The notes under the pieces are model-generated. The model did not search any database. It was given only the letters and a program-made list of their open reading frames with translations, and was not told where the DNA came from. A DNA stretch of 64,000 bases from Propionispora hippei DSM 15287 (GTDB lineage Bacteria > Bacillota > Negativicutes > Propionisporales > Propionisporaceae): contig NZ_FQZD01000011.1 of NCBI RefSeq assembly GCF_900141835.1, positions 80,086 through 144,085 of the forward strand, written 5' to 3'. Both the position numbers and the translations under genes were made by a program. Of this stretch, positions 9,150 through 17,134 are shown in pieces. Every line of letters starts with the position of its first letter. Within the stretch, counting starts at the first letter, position 1.

Positions 9150-10499
9150 ATGATGATTGGTTTACAGCTATTAGTGATCCTGCTCTGTCTGCTGGTGGGC
9201 ACCCGGTATGGTGGGATGGGATTAGGGCTGATCAGTGGTTTCGGACTTTTTATACTTACTTTCTTTTTTGGTGTGCAGCCGGGTACGCCGCCTGTCGAGG
9301 TGATGCTGACTATCCTGGCCGTTATCGGCTGTGCGTCGGTACTGCAGACGGCAGGCGGTCTGAATGTTATGATGCGGTTTGCCGAAAGATTGTTGCGCCG
9401 CCATCCCGACTACATTACGATTTTGGCGCCGCTGACGACTTGGACACTTACTTTCTTATGCGGTACCGGCCATGTGGTATACACGATGTTTCCAATAATT
9501 TACGACATTGCGATTAAGAAAAATATCCGCCCCGAACGGCCTATGGCCGTTGCTTCGGTGGCATCCCAGATGGGAATTGGCGCCTCGCCGGTATCGGTTT
9601 CGGTCGTTTCGTTGGTGTCTATTCTGGCGCAGGCTCATGGTGTCGGACAGGCTATCGGTATTATCCAGTTATTGTCGGTGTCTATTCCGGCGACTTTCTT
9701 CGGGGTTTTGGCGGCCGCTTTGTGGAGTATGCGGCGAGGCCGGGATTTGGATAAGGACCCGGAGTTTCAGGCTAAGCTGCAGGATCCCGAGCAAAAAGCG
9801 TATATTTATGGCAGTTCGGATACCATGCTGGACAAAGTGTTTCCCAGGCAGGCCTATTGGGCTACCTGGATTTTCTTTGCGGCCATTGTTCTGGTTGTCC
9901 TGCTAGGTGCTTTTCCTGGTCTGCGCCCATCCTTTGCCGGTGCCAACGGCAAGCTAAGTCCCTTGTCGATGAATTTGGCCATTCAGATGATGATGCTGAT
10001 TGCCGGTGCCGTGATTATGATCGTCTGCAAGGTGGATTCCCGGGAGGTGTCCAACGGCAATGTCTTCAAGGCAGGCATGGTGGCCATCATTTCGGTATTC
10101 GGTGTAGCATGGATGAGCGACAGCTTCTTCCAGGTTCATTTCAAGCTGCTGCAGCAGTCGCTGGCCGGTGTCGTAGCCAGTCAGCCCTGGATGTATGCCG
10201 TTGTTCTGTTCTTAGTTTCCAAACTGGTAAACAGTCAGGGAGCAGCGATTGTGGCGATTGCGCCGATCGGTCTTAACCTGGGTGTGGACCCCCGGTTGAT
10301 TGTGGCCTTTTTCCCGGCGGCGTACGGCTATTTCGTGCTGCCTACCTATCCGAGTGATTTGGCCTGTATTGGTTTTGACCGTTCAGGTACGACGAAAATA
10401 GGCAAGTTCATTATTAATCACAGTTTTATTCTGCCTGGTATTATCGGTGTGATAACAGGCTGTATCGTAGGCTATACACTGGTAAGCATATTATTTTAA
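9150..10499 (+). CDS. Anaerobic C4-dicarboxylate carrier, DcuA/DcuB family
   Basis: A 449-residue inner-membrane carrier with about 10-12 hydrophobic helices. The stretch CGTGHVVYTMFPIIYDIAIKKNIRPERPMA (quoted in part: CGTGHVVYTMFP, IRPERPMAVASVASQMG) is diagnostic for DcuA/DcuB, which exchange fumarate, malate or aspartate for succinate during anaerobic growth. It starts at ATG 9150 or the adjacent ATG 9153, behind AAAGGGG. Its position directly after the CitA/DcuS-like kinase and regulator supports C4-dicarboxylate-dependent induction. DcuA and DcuB cannot be told apart here. Confidence 0.93.
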   Translation: MMIGLQLLVILLCLLVGTRYGGMGLGLISGFGLFILTFFFGVQPGTPPVEVMLTILAVIGCASVLQTAGGLNVMMRFAERLLRRHPDYITILAPLTTWTLTFLCGTGHVVYTMFPIIYDIAIKKNIRPERPMAVASVASQMGIGASPVSVSVVSLVSILAQAHGVGQAIGIIQLLSVSIPATFFGVLAAALWSMRRGRDLDKDPEFQAKLQDPEQKAYIYGSSDTMLDKVFPRQAYWATWIFFAAIVLVVLLGAFPGLRPSFAGANGKLSPLSMNLAIQMMMLIAGAVIMIVCKVDSREVSNGNVFKAGMVAIISVFGVAWMSDSFFQVHFKLLQQSLAGVVASQPWMYAVVLFLVSKLVNSQGAAIVAIAPIGLNLGVDPRLIVAFFPAAYGYFVLPTYPSDLACIGFDRSGTTKIGKFIINHSFILPGIIGVITGCIVGYTLVSILF

Positions 10500-10506
10500 A
10501 TGCAGG

Positions 10507-10537
10507 AAAAAAAGGTCTGTTGTCAGGCCTTTTTTTG
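10507..10537 (+). terminator. Rho-independent terminator
   Basis: The stem AAAAAAAGGTCTG / CAGGCCTTTTTTT with a 4-nt loop, directly after the Dcu stop codon. Confidence 0.9.
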
Positions 10538-10560
10538 TATACCGTAATAATGATTTCTAG

Positions 10561-10589
10561 TTGACAAATTATTACTTTTACTGGATACT
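10561..10589 (+). promoter_or_regulatory. Sigma-A-type promoter of the riboswitch/MCP unit
   Basis: TTGACA at 10561-10566 and GATACT at 10584-10589 with a 17-nt spacer. Transcription would begin near 10596, about 30 nt before the aptamer core. Confidence 0.8.
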
Positions 10590-10619
10590 AAGAGAGTGTC
10601 AATTGTGCAAAGCAGTAAA

Positions 10620-10735
10620 AATGAATATTGGGCAAACCTGCCGAAAGGCAGGGACGCAAAGCTACGGGTCTAACGACAATGAATTTTGCCTATGATCGCC
10701 ATGCCGCCAAGTAACCGAGGGGTTAGTTGTTTTGT
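10620..10735 (+). ncRNA. Cyclic di-GMP-I (GEMM) riboswitch ahead of the MCP gene
   Basis: The core shows GGGCAAACC (10630-10638), a stem capped by a GAAA tetraloop (CTGCC-GAAA-GGCAG), GGACGCAAAGC and CGGGTCTAA. The 3' half has TATGATCGCC and GCCGCC. These are the conserved segments of the c-di-GMP-I aptamer: tetraloop, A47-bearing CAAAG and the receptor arm. A terminator follows at 10738. The target gene encodes a chemoreceptor 230 nt further on. Whether ligand turns the gene on or off cannot be decided here. Confidence 0.93.
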
Positions 10736-10737
10736 AG

Positions 10738-10761
10738 GACAGGGCTATCCCTGTCTTTTTT
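10738..10761 (+). terminator. Riboswitch-associated terminator
   Basis: GACAGGG-CTAT-CCCTGTC followed by six T residues, placed right after the aptamer. It is the likely expression platform controlling read-through into the MCP gene. Confidence 0.85.
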
Positions 10762-10955
10762 GCATGGTCAAAAGAAGCTAACCCGTCTGATCGTTAGACC
10801 GGCAAGTAGTTTGCCAGACTTGCGCGGCATTGCGGACAGGGCATGAGTCCCTGGGGCGTCTGGCAAGAATGATGGAAGGAGGCGGTTAGGACTGAGCGAC
10901 AAGGTAAGGGTTCCCGACTTTTGGTGTAGAGGAAGTAAAAACGGGTAGAGGAGAT
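10762..10955 (+). other. Long structured leader between riboswitch and MCP gene
   Basis: About 190 nt with no ORF that I can support. CTAACCC (10778-10784) and TCGTTAGACC (10791-10800) are perfect complements of GGGTTAG (10720-10726) and of the aptamer segment GGTCTAACGA (10667-10676). In nested order they could form a long rod that unfolds the aptamer and encloses the terminator. Further hairpins are GGCAA-gtag-TTTGCC (from 10801) and a GCCAGAC / GTCTGGC stem (about 10813-10864) with an inner GGG/CCC stem. Function unknown. Confidence 0.5.
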
Positions 10956-10965
10956 TCAGTGAACA

Positions 10966-12657
10966 GTGAAATTAACGATAGGTAAAAAGATTTTTGGGGC
11001 TTTTCTTGTTATTATTAGCGGCATGGTTCTCTTGAGCGGTTATACTTACTATAAAATTGGCCAGATTAATGAAGAGTACCAGTCTACTACAACGATAAAC
11101 ATTGAAAAACTGATTCTGGCGGAGGAACTGTCCGCTAATATTGTAGATGAAGCCGCGACGGTCCGTAAATTTAATCTTACCGGCGATCCGGCGGCACGGG
11201 AAGAGTTTGCTGCTATCCGAAAGGAATCAAACGACAGAATTGACCGGATGGAGCATATTTTTGTAACGGAAAGTGCGAAGAAAAGCATAGTCGAGATTAA
11301 GGCGGCCAAGGCGGAATACGAACAATTGGCCACCCAGGCCATGCAGGCAGGTCTGGCCAATGATCAGCAAGCTCTGAAAACCATCATCCAACAAGGGACT
11401 GTTCCCTATGCAAAGGTAACCAAGCAAACGGATGAACTGGTTGATATGATTAAGGAGTATGTTAAAACAGAACAGGCGAAAATTGCCGACAAAGCAACAA
11501 CCAATCAGCGGGTTCTTTTCATTATCAACGGCCTGATTATTGTGCTGGCTGTTGCCATTAGTATTAAACTTAATAGCTCCATCTCTACGGCGGTAGGCCA
11601 ATTGGTCCGGGCAGTTACGGAGATTGCCGGCGGGAAAATTACCCGAGACAGTATTCGCGTACAGTCAAATGATGAAATCGCTGATTTGGCTGCTGCGGTA
11701 AATACGATGAAAAGCAATATGCGGACAATGATTCAGCAGGTTATGGATTCGGCCGAACTATTGGCTGCTTCTTCGGCGCAGTTAAAGGATAATTCCGGCC
11801 AAATGGCGCAGGCCGGCAGCCAGGTGGCGGACTCGATCAACGCCATTGCCTCCGGGGCCGAGCAGCAATTGGCTTCCATCGATGCGACGGCGGCGGTAAT
11901 TACGCAGATGTCGGCCGGAATTCAACAGGCTGCGGCCAATGCGGCGGAAATTAATGAACGGTCGGGCGAAGCGGCGGAAACGGCAATCCTTGGCAGTGAA
12001 TCGGTGAAGGGTGCTATACTGCACATGAATAAAATAGAAGAAAACGTTTCCCATTCGGCTGAAGTGGTTACGCAATTGGGCATGAGGTCGAAAGAAATTG
12101 GGCAAATTATCGACACGATTTCGCAAATTGCCAGCCAGACTAATCTGTTGGCGCTGAATGCGGCGATCGAAGCGGCACGGGCCGGGGAACAGGGACGGGG
12201 GTTTGCCGTAGTTGCCGAGGAAGTGCGTAAGCTGGCTGAACAGTCACAGGATGCGGCCAAACAGATTGCCGAGTTGATTGGCATGATTCAGACCGATACC
12301 GACAGGGCAGTTGCCGTCATGAACGAAGGACCGGAACTGGTCAGTCAGGGGGCGGATGTTGTGCATATGGCCGGACTGGCTTTTCAGGACATCAACGATC
12401 TGGTTCAAACCGTTCATGAACAGATGCAGCAAGTGTCGGACACGCTACAGCAAATTTCCACAGGCAGCCAGCAAATTGTCTTATCGGTAGAACGTATTGA
12501 CCAGCATAGTAAACTGGCAGTAGGCAAGACACAGGCGGCTTCGGCAGCTACAGAAGAACAGTCGGCGTCGTCGCAGGAAATTGCAGCGGCCAGTGAGGAA
12601 TTGTCCAGCACGGCAGAGGAGCTAAAGCGTATTGTCGACCGGTTTCAATTAAGTTAA
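10966..12657 (+). CDS. Methyl-accepting chemotaxis protein
   Basis: A 563-residue chemoreceptor starting at GTG 10966, behind GAGGAG. TM1 is about residues 8-30, a four-helix-bundle periplasmic sensor runs to about 180, TM2 is about 183-203, HAMP about 205-258, then the cytoplasmic signalling domain. The hairpin tip is recognisable as [20 protein letters not shown], followed by [18 protein letters not shown], which docks CheA and CheW. The ligand is unknown. The gene is preceded by a c-di-GMP-I riboswitch, so receptor level should follow the motile-to-sessile signal. It is a single-gene unit, closed by the terminator at 12693. Confidence 0.95.
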   Translation: MKLTIGKKIFGAFLVIISGMVLLSGYTYYKIGQINEEYQSTTTINIEKLILAEELSANIVDEAATVRKFNLTGDPAAREEFAAIRKESNDRIDRMEHIFVTESAKKSIVEIKAAKAEYEQLATQAMQAGLANDQQALKTIIQQGTVPYAKVTKQTDELVDMIKEYVKTEQAKIADKATTNQRVLFIINGLIIVLAVAISIKLNSSISTAVGQLVRAVTEIAGGKITRDSIRVQSNDEIADLAAAVNTMKSNMRTMIQQVMDSAELLAASSAQLKDNSGQMAQAGSQVADSINAIASGAEQQLASIDATAAVITQMSAGIQQAAANAAEINERSGEAAETAILGSESVKGAILHMNKIEENVSHSAEVVTQLGMRSKEIGQIIDTISQIASQTNLLALNAAIEAARAGEQGRGFAVVAEEVRKLAEQSQDAAKQIAELIGMIQTDTDRAVAVMNEGPELVSQGADVVHMAGLAFQDINDLVQTVHEQMQQVSDTLQQISTGSQQIVLSVERIDQHSKLAVGKTQAASAATEEQSASSQEIAAASEELSSTAEELKRIVDRFQLS

Positions 12658-12692
12658 ATAGCGGCTCTGCAAGCTTATCGGCCAAGGAAAGG

Positions 12693-12728
12693 AAAACCCC
12701 AGGCGAGTTGATTCCCGCCTGGGGTTTT
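12693..12728. terminator. Bidirectional terminator
   Basis: The stem AAAACCCCAGGCG / CGCCTGGGGTTTT between convergent genes, with A and T tracts for both directions. Confidence 0.9.
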
Positions 12729-12731
12729 ATG

Positions 12732-13061
12732 CTATTCTAGATCTAAGATCTTTGTTAACTCCATCGTTATTTTAAGCAAGGGGTTTTCCACCATATAGCC
12801 GGATAAAGTCATTTGATCTTCCTTCCTGTGGCCGGTTAGTGACAGAGTGTAGGAATGAATGGCACCGAAGAAAGAAGGGCCTGTACCATGCTTGTTGACA
12901 CAGACAGAACCGGTGATGGCATCATTTTCGAAAGAGAGTTTGCCAACATGATAAAATGAAGCATCGCCGCCAATAAGCTGATCGCCATCAAGTACGGCGG
13001 TACCGGCGCCAAAGGACAGGTTTTTAGTACGAAATTGAAAGGACCAAATACTTTTCGACAT
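12732..13061 (-). CDS. GrlR-like small beta-barrel protein
   Basis: A 109-residue soluble protein that starts behind AGAGGGGG. The pattern WSFQFRTKNLSFGAGTAVLDGDQLIGGDASFYHVGKL, read as short beta strands with LDG-x-GGD, resembles the GrlR regulatory-protein fold (known as a negative regulator of type III secretion genes in enterobacteria, widespread as orphans elsewhere). No secretion genes are nearby, so the role is unknown. The assignment rests on memory of the family pattern only. Confidence 0.6.
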   Translation of the reverse strand: MSKSIWSFQFRTKNLSFGAGTAVLDGDQLIGGDASFYHVGKLSFENDAITGSVCVNKHGTGPSFFGAIHSYTLSLTGHRKEDQMTLSGYMVENPLLKITMELTKILDLE

Positions 13062-13273
13062 ATGATTACCCCCTCTTAATCGTTATATCATATAATTTTG
13101 CCATATAGTTACAAAATCCTGCCAAATAGGACGGCATTTTTGATAATTGATCATAAAAATAACGCGGCAGATTTCTGTCGCGTTGGTAGGGCAGGTCTTT
13201 CCGTATATCGACTGACGAGACGGACTTTTGATGTCCGGCAATTTTTTCTTTCAGGCTTAGTGGAGCCGTAGTT

Positions 13274-13414
13274 CTATTCTGCCGGAGTATCGTTGGTATC
13301 CGGCAGTTCGGTTGCTGCCGGTTGTTCCTCCGGCATGTTTTCTTTTTTAATGTTATGCATAACCAGTTCGGCATCGGAGATACTTGAGAATACACCGTTT
13401 AGCAGCTTTTTCAT
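13274..13414 (-). CDS. Small acidic protein (46 aa), unknown
   Basis: It encodes MKKLLNGVFSSISDAELVMH and continues to a Pro/Glu/Thr-rich acidic tail, 46 residues in all. A near-perfect ribosome site (GGGAGGT) lies 5-6 nt before the ATG at 13412-13414. It has no signal peptide, TM segment or known motif. It is the first of several tiny minus-strand genes each with its own strong ribosome site. I do not recognise it. Confidence 0.65.
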   Translation of the reverse strand: MKKLLNGVFSSISDAELVMHNIKKENMPEEQPAATELPDTNDTPAE

Positions 13415-13560
13415 TGACATACCTCCCTTAATTTTGCGTAAACTTCACCACAATATATAGTATATGCGGTAGATATGCAAATATGCCCGGAAAAAATTTC
13501 TGTTGCCTGTTGGCAGAAGTTAAAGATGACCAAATAAATAAGGTGGCATAGCCACCTCGG

Positions 13561-13677
13561 TTACTCCTTATTAGAGTTCTTTTCCGCCTTGCTCTCGCTT
13601 TTGGATGCTGCGACATTTTGTGCCTTGTTCCGGGCATTTTGGCGGCTTTTAAACTGATCGAACGTTTTTCCTCCCAT
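13561..13677 (-). CDS. Small basic protein (38 aa), unknown
   Basis: It begins MGGKTFDQFKSRQNARNKAQ and is Lys/Asn/Ser rich throughout, 38 residues. The ATG is preceded by AGGAGGT at ideal spacing. No cysteine and no TM segment. The charged, low-complexity composition resembles small spore- or stress-associated proteins, but I cannot assign a family. Confidence 0.6.
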   Translation of the reverse strand: MGGKTFDQFKSRQNARNKAQNVAASKSESKAEKNSNKE

Positions 13678-13718
13678 AAGAATCACCTCCTGTCTTGAAC
13701 TCTGCGAAACATGCCTGC

Positions 13719-13895
13719 TTAATGGGGCGGTACATCATGCATAAGCGGGTCGGCTTCAATTTCCTTTAATTCCAGATTATTTTGGTAAGTAAGGGCCAGC
13801 GTGCTGGCGGCATCAAAATATGCATCCTCATAATTGCTGGCTCTTACTGTTTTGCCGGTGTCCAGGCCGTCAAGAAAAATACGGTAGCGTACCAT
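13719..13895 (-). CDS. Small protein (58 aa), unknown
   Basis: It begins MVRYRIFLDGLDTGKTVRAS and ends in MHDVPPH, 58 residues, behind GGAGG. The pattern looks like a small beta-alpha domain: two predicted strands (RYRIFLDG, KTVRAS) followed by a helix (YFDAASTLALTYQN). Acidic C-terminus. No family recognised. It lies on the same strand as the neighbouring small genes, at about 40 nt spacing from the next. Confidence 0.65.
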   Translation of the reverse strand: MVRYRIFLDGLDTGKTVRASNYEDAYFDAASTLALTYQNNLELKEIEADPLMHDVPPH

Positions 13896-14089
13896 AGCCG
13901 GTTTCCTCCACAGTTGTTTATCGGTACTAGTTTATCCTTTGGCCGGCGCTGTTATACCGGTTGTTAGAAAGCTAAGCCTGCCGTAATGGGCGTGCCATAG
14001 TCTGATATATAAGCTGTTCTAGTTTACGTAACAATAGGGGGATTGCGGCATACTATATAATAAATCGAAAAATAGGGGGGGCCGTTGCC

Positions 14090-14272
14090 ATGAGAGCCTA
14101 TGCCTATGGTACGGGACGCCTGATCTATCCGCTGTGTCCTTACTGCCACCGGCCGTATCGTACCGGAATCTGGTACGGCAAGCGTCCACCGAATCCTTTT
14201 GTCTTTTTTCCTGAACTGGTGGTTGAAACCTCGTATGCGACGTTGTTTCCGGAACTCGTATTTTATCCCTAG
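14090..14272 (+). CDS. Small aromatic-rich protein (60 aa) with CPYC motif
   Basis: It encodes MRAYAYGTGRLIYPLCPYCH and ends in ELVFYP, 60 residues, rich in Tyr, Pro and Phe. CPYCHRPY is a CxxC that could hold a metal or be redox active. An AGGGGGG ribosome site lies ahead of the ATG, and a perfect 20-bp terminator follows directly. No family known to me. Confidence 0.5.
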   Translation: MRAYAYGTGRLIYPLCPYCHRPYRTGIWYGKRPPNPFVFFPELVVETSYATLFPELVFYP

Positions 14273-14283
14273 TGATGTAGATA

Positions 14284-14330
14284 AAGAAAACAGGCAACAG
14301 CACCATAGATGTGCTGTTGCCTGTTTTCTT
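14284..14330. terminator. Bidirectional terminator, perfect 20-bp stem
   Basis: Arms AAGAAAACAGGCAACAGCAC and its exact complement around a 7-nt loop. It separates the small plus-strand gene from a small minus-strand gene. Confidence 0.9.
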
Positions 14331-14345
14331 TGTATGTAACAATAT

Positions 14346-14504
14346 TCAATGGTCGTGAATCGGGACCAAGGCAATCCAAAGATCAGGTTTTTTCTTCCAT
14401 CTCATTAGCCGGTTGTACCTTTGGGTGGCTTGCAGCAGGCAGCCAACGCGCTTGGTCATGCAAATTTTCCCGTAACGGATATAGATTCCCCAGGCTTTAC
14501 TCAT
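14346..14504 (-). CDS. Small basic protein (52 aa), unknown
   Basis: It begins MSKAWGIYIRYGKICMTKRV and ends with PDLWIALVPIHDH, 52 residues, basic and Trp/Tyr rich. AAGGGG lies 8-9 nt before the ATG. Its stop sits just beyond the bidirectional terminator, which supports it as a genuine short transcription unit. No family recognised. Confidence 0.5.
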   Translation of the reverse strand: MSKAWGIYIRYGKICMTKRVGCLLQATQRYNRLMRWKKKPDLWIALVPIHDH

Positions 14505-14755
14505 AATACATACCCCTTTCCGGTTTTACGTAATAAGCAGTAGTAGGATGATAGCAGGGAAGCTCTGCCGGAAAAATGGGCAACGGTATTGAATAAAGTC
14601 GGAGCAGTGAATCTGCCGGTAGCCGAATTATAACATGAAAGTTTACATAAAGATAGCGGTGCTTTTTTCCAGCGGGAAAACGCCAGCCGGCTGTGGCCGA
14701 TACCAACCTAGCGGAATATGGTGTAGGGGGAGAATAATATGGATTGAGGGATTGT

Positions 14756-16141
14756 ATGGAAAGAAAGGAATTTAATGATTATGTGAGACAGCTCGTTGTC
14801 GGTGTAAATGAAAGGGTACCGTTGCTGAACGGAAGCAATAGTACGGCCATCAATTTTGACAATGCAGCTACCACGCCGCCCTTTCACTGTGTCTTAAGAA
14901 AAATTGAAGAGCTTTGTCCCTGGTATTCTTCTGTGCACCGCGGTACCGGCTATAAGTCGGTGCTCACCTCTGACTGGTACGAAGCGGCGAGGGAAGAAAT
15001 CAAAGCGTTCGTTCACGCAGACGAGGAAAAGGACATTCTTATATATACGAAGAGTACGACCGAGGCGATTAATGTTCTGGCTCATACCCTGTCCCAGCAA
15101 GAAGGGCAGGCTGTTGTTCTTTCCTCGGAAATGGAGCATCTGGCCAATGATCTGCCGTGGCGGGATGTCTTTACCACCGACTATGTGGCCGTTGACCGGA
15201 GTGGCCGCCTGGTCCTGGCAAATCTGGAGAAAAAGCTGCGGCAATACGACGGCAGCGTAAAGCTGGTTGCCGTCACGGGAGCGTCAAATGTGACAGGCTT
15301 TATGAATCCCATACATCAAATTGCTGCCATTTGTCATCAATACGGAGCACAGCTTTTAGTTGACGGAGCGCAGCTTGTGCCGCACTGTCCGCTGGATATG
15401 AAGCCTCATTCATCGCGGGAGCATATTGATTTTTTGGTTTTTTCGGCCCACAAAATGTACGCCCCTTTTGGCGTGGGCATCCTGATCGGTCCCCGTAAAG
15501 CCTTTCACGATGTCAGCCCCCTGTGCAAAGGGGGTGGGGCGGTCAGACTGGTAGGCCGTCAGTTTGTCGACTGGGATGATTCACCCTATAAGGAGGAGGC
15601 AGGGACCCCGAATGTGCTCGGGGTGATGGCTTTGGTGGCAGCCATTCGTTTGATGACACAGCTTGACATAGGAGAAATCCATGCTTATGAAAGAGAACTG
15701 ACCGAGTATATTATGACCGGCCTGTCGGCGATTCCCGGTATTCGCCTGTTTGGCCGGACACGGAACGGTGAGGATCGGGTAAGCCTTTTTTCCTTTCAAG
15801 TGGATGGGCTGGACCATCGGGCGTTTGCCAAAATGCTTTCCTATGAGGCGGGGATTGCCGTGCGCAGCGGGCTGTTTTGTGCCCATCCTTATGTCGAGAA
15901 ATTACTGGGAGTTACGGAAAAGGAACTGAACTATTATCATAAGCACCAGGAAGCGAGGGTGCCGGGACTGGTTCGGGTCAGTCTGGGCGTGTATAATACC
16001 TGCCGGGAGGCTGATGTATTTCTGGAGGCGGTCGATCATATCCTCAAGCATAAAGACCATTACAAACAAAAATATGAAGCGCTGGATAGTCAGGCCGGTT
16101 CGGGGAATGTGCCGTTCTGGGTAAAACGGCATGTGCCGTAA
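14756..16141 (+). CDS. Class V PLP-dependent aminotransferase (cysteine desulfurase-like)
   Basis: About 461 residues from ATG 14756 (GAGGG 5 nt upstream); a TTG at 14744 in frame is the alternative. The fold type I signature is clear: NFDNAATTPPF near the N-terminus, YTKSTTEAINVLAH, TGASNVTGFMNPI, the PLP Asp/Gln in LLVDGAQLVPHCPLD and the Schiff-base lysine in FSAHKMYAPFGVGILIG. This is the SufS/NifS/CsdA branch, which takes sulfur from cysteine, or a related lyase. The late Cys in AVRSGLFCAHPY could be the catalytic residue. No Suf or Isc partners are adjacent, so the substrate is open. Confidence 0.85.
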   Translation: MERKEFNDYVRQLVVGVNERVPLLNGSNSTAINFDNAATTPPFHCVLRKIEELCPWYSSVHRGTGYKSVLTSDWYEAAREEIKAFVHADEEKDILIYTKSTTEAINVLAHTLSQQEGQAVVLSSEMEHLANDLPWRDVFTTDYVAVDRSGRLVLANLEKKLRQYDGSVKLVAVTGASNVTGFMNPIHQIAAICHQYGAQLLVDGAQLVPHCPLDMKPHSSREHIDFLVFSAHKMYAPFGVGILIGPRKAFHDVSPLCKGGGAVRLVGRQFVDWDDSPYKEEAGTPNVLGVMALVAAIRLMTQLDIGEIHAYERELTEYIMTGLSAIPGIRLFGRTRNGEDRVSLFSFQVDGLDHRAFAKMLSYEAGIAVRSGLFCAHPYVEKLLGVTEKELNYYHKHQEARVPGLVRVSLGVYNTCREADVFLEAVDHILKHKDHYKQKYEALDSQAGSGNVPFWVKRHVP

Positions 16142-16180
16142 TAGGGAGGAATATCGCCGGCCATCATATAGACAGGTGAA

Positions 16181-16215
16181 AAAAGGCCGTTCCGGGGTTG
16201 CCGGGGCGGCCTTTT
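16181..16215. terminator. Terminator between convergent genes
   Basis: The stem AAAAGGCCG / CGGCCTTTT with an inner CCGG-type pairing, placed between the aminotransferase and the convergent secreted-protein gene. Confidence 0.85.
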
Positions 16216-16258
16216 CAACTATTTAGAGAGAAGAGTATGCTTGTGTTTGGCTCAGGTG

Positions 16259-17044
16259 CTATTGATTCGGGCTGGGGTTATCGCCAGGCTGGCAGGGCGG
16301 TTGGCCAGGCAGCGGCCCATGGGGCGGACGGAGAGTGTCAGCCACTTTTTTTGCCTGCTCATCGCTTAGTCCGGCGGCTTTTTTCAGGTCTTTCACCATG
16401 TCGGGCCGGCCTGCTGCCTTTTGCTCAAAATAAGCGTGGCGTTCTTCAGGGGTCATGTCTTTGGTTTTTTCGAATTCGGCTTTTCTTTCCTCAGCCTTGG
16501 CGGCGAAGAAGCGCTGGAGCTTATCCGATTGTTTCTGGGTAATGGTACCGTCCTGGACAAGCAGCGCTACTTTATTTTTCAGGCCGGGAACGCCTTTTTC
16601 CGGACCGGCGGGTCGGGGCGGCCGCATGGCATCGGCCACTGCTTTGGCCTGGTCATCGCTCAAACCGGCCGCGGTCTTGATATCGCCGATAAAGTCGGGA
16701 CGGGTGCCCTTCTTTTGCTGGAAATAGGTGCGCCGGTCAGCTTCCGACATGGCCTTTACCTTTTCAAATTCCGCCCGGCGTTCATCATCCTTTGCCTGGA
16801 AGAAAGACGCCAGCTTATCGGCCTGGTCCTGGGTGATGGTTCCTGCGCTTACTAACTGGGTAAGCGTATCAGTCATCTGCTGTCGCATATCCTTAAAGTC
16901 AGGCGGCGGGCATTCCCGGCGGGCTCCAAAATCCGGCGGCGGTGCGGCGGTATCGGGGGCGGCCAGGGCCAGTCCTCCCAGAGAAAGCAGGATAGTTCCG
17001 GTGAGAAAACCACCGATGGTCTTTTTCATTAATGATATTTTCAT
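16259..17044 (-). CDS. Secreted repeat protein, two helical DUF2680-like modules
   Basis: 261 residues with a signal peptide (MKKTIGGFLTGTILLSLGGL, cut after ALA). Two homologous modules of about 95 residues follow. Each opens with a G-T-IT-x-x-Q-(A/S)DKL-x-x-FF motif (SAGTITQDQADKLASFF and QDGTITQKQSDKLQRFF), then a charged helix, a YFxQK segment and AAGLSD(D/E)QAK. The tail is Pro-rich. It resembles envelope proteins with helical hooks of the DUF2680 or Spy/CpxP sort. It lies 90 nt downstream of a sensor kinase on the same strand, so it is probably an output or accessory of that envelope system. Function inferred. Confidence 0.7.
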   Translation of the reverse strand: MKISLMKKTIGGFLTGTILLSLGGLALAAPDTAAPPPDFGARRECPPPDFKDMRQQMTDTLTQLVSAGTITQDQADKLASFFQAKDDERRAEFEKVKAMSEADRRTYFQQKKGTRPDFIGDIKTAAGLSDDQAKAVADAMRPPRPAGPEKGVPGLKNKVALLVQDGTITQKQSDKLQRFFAAKAEERKAEFEKTKDMTPEERHAYFEQKAAGRPDMVKDLKKAAGLSDEQAKKVADTLRPPHGPLPGQPPCQPGDNPSPNQ

Positions 17045-17134
17045 AAGGCATTCTCCTTTGCTGTATAACGTTGTCTTGCTTGATTCTTATTATGCAGGAG
17101 AATTGTTACAGCTTTGTTACGAACTTGTGTATAA

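Noticed and set aside
10762..10955. A group I intron or ribozyme next to the c-di-GMP riboswitch, as known in Clostridioides difficile
   Set aside because: The stretch is about 190 nt, shows no recognisable group I core (P3-P7-P8), and the C. difficile case involves a class II c-di-GMP aptamer.
13066..13395. A 109-codon minus-strand ORF
   Set aside because: It overlaps a better small ORF (13274-13414) with a GGGAGGT ribosome site; composition is unlike a protein and no start signal is seen.
14497..14706. A 69-codon minus-strand ORF upstream of the aminotransferase
   Set aside because: No ribosome site, random-looking composition, and it lies in the promoter side of the neighbouring gene.
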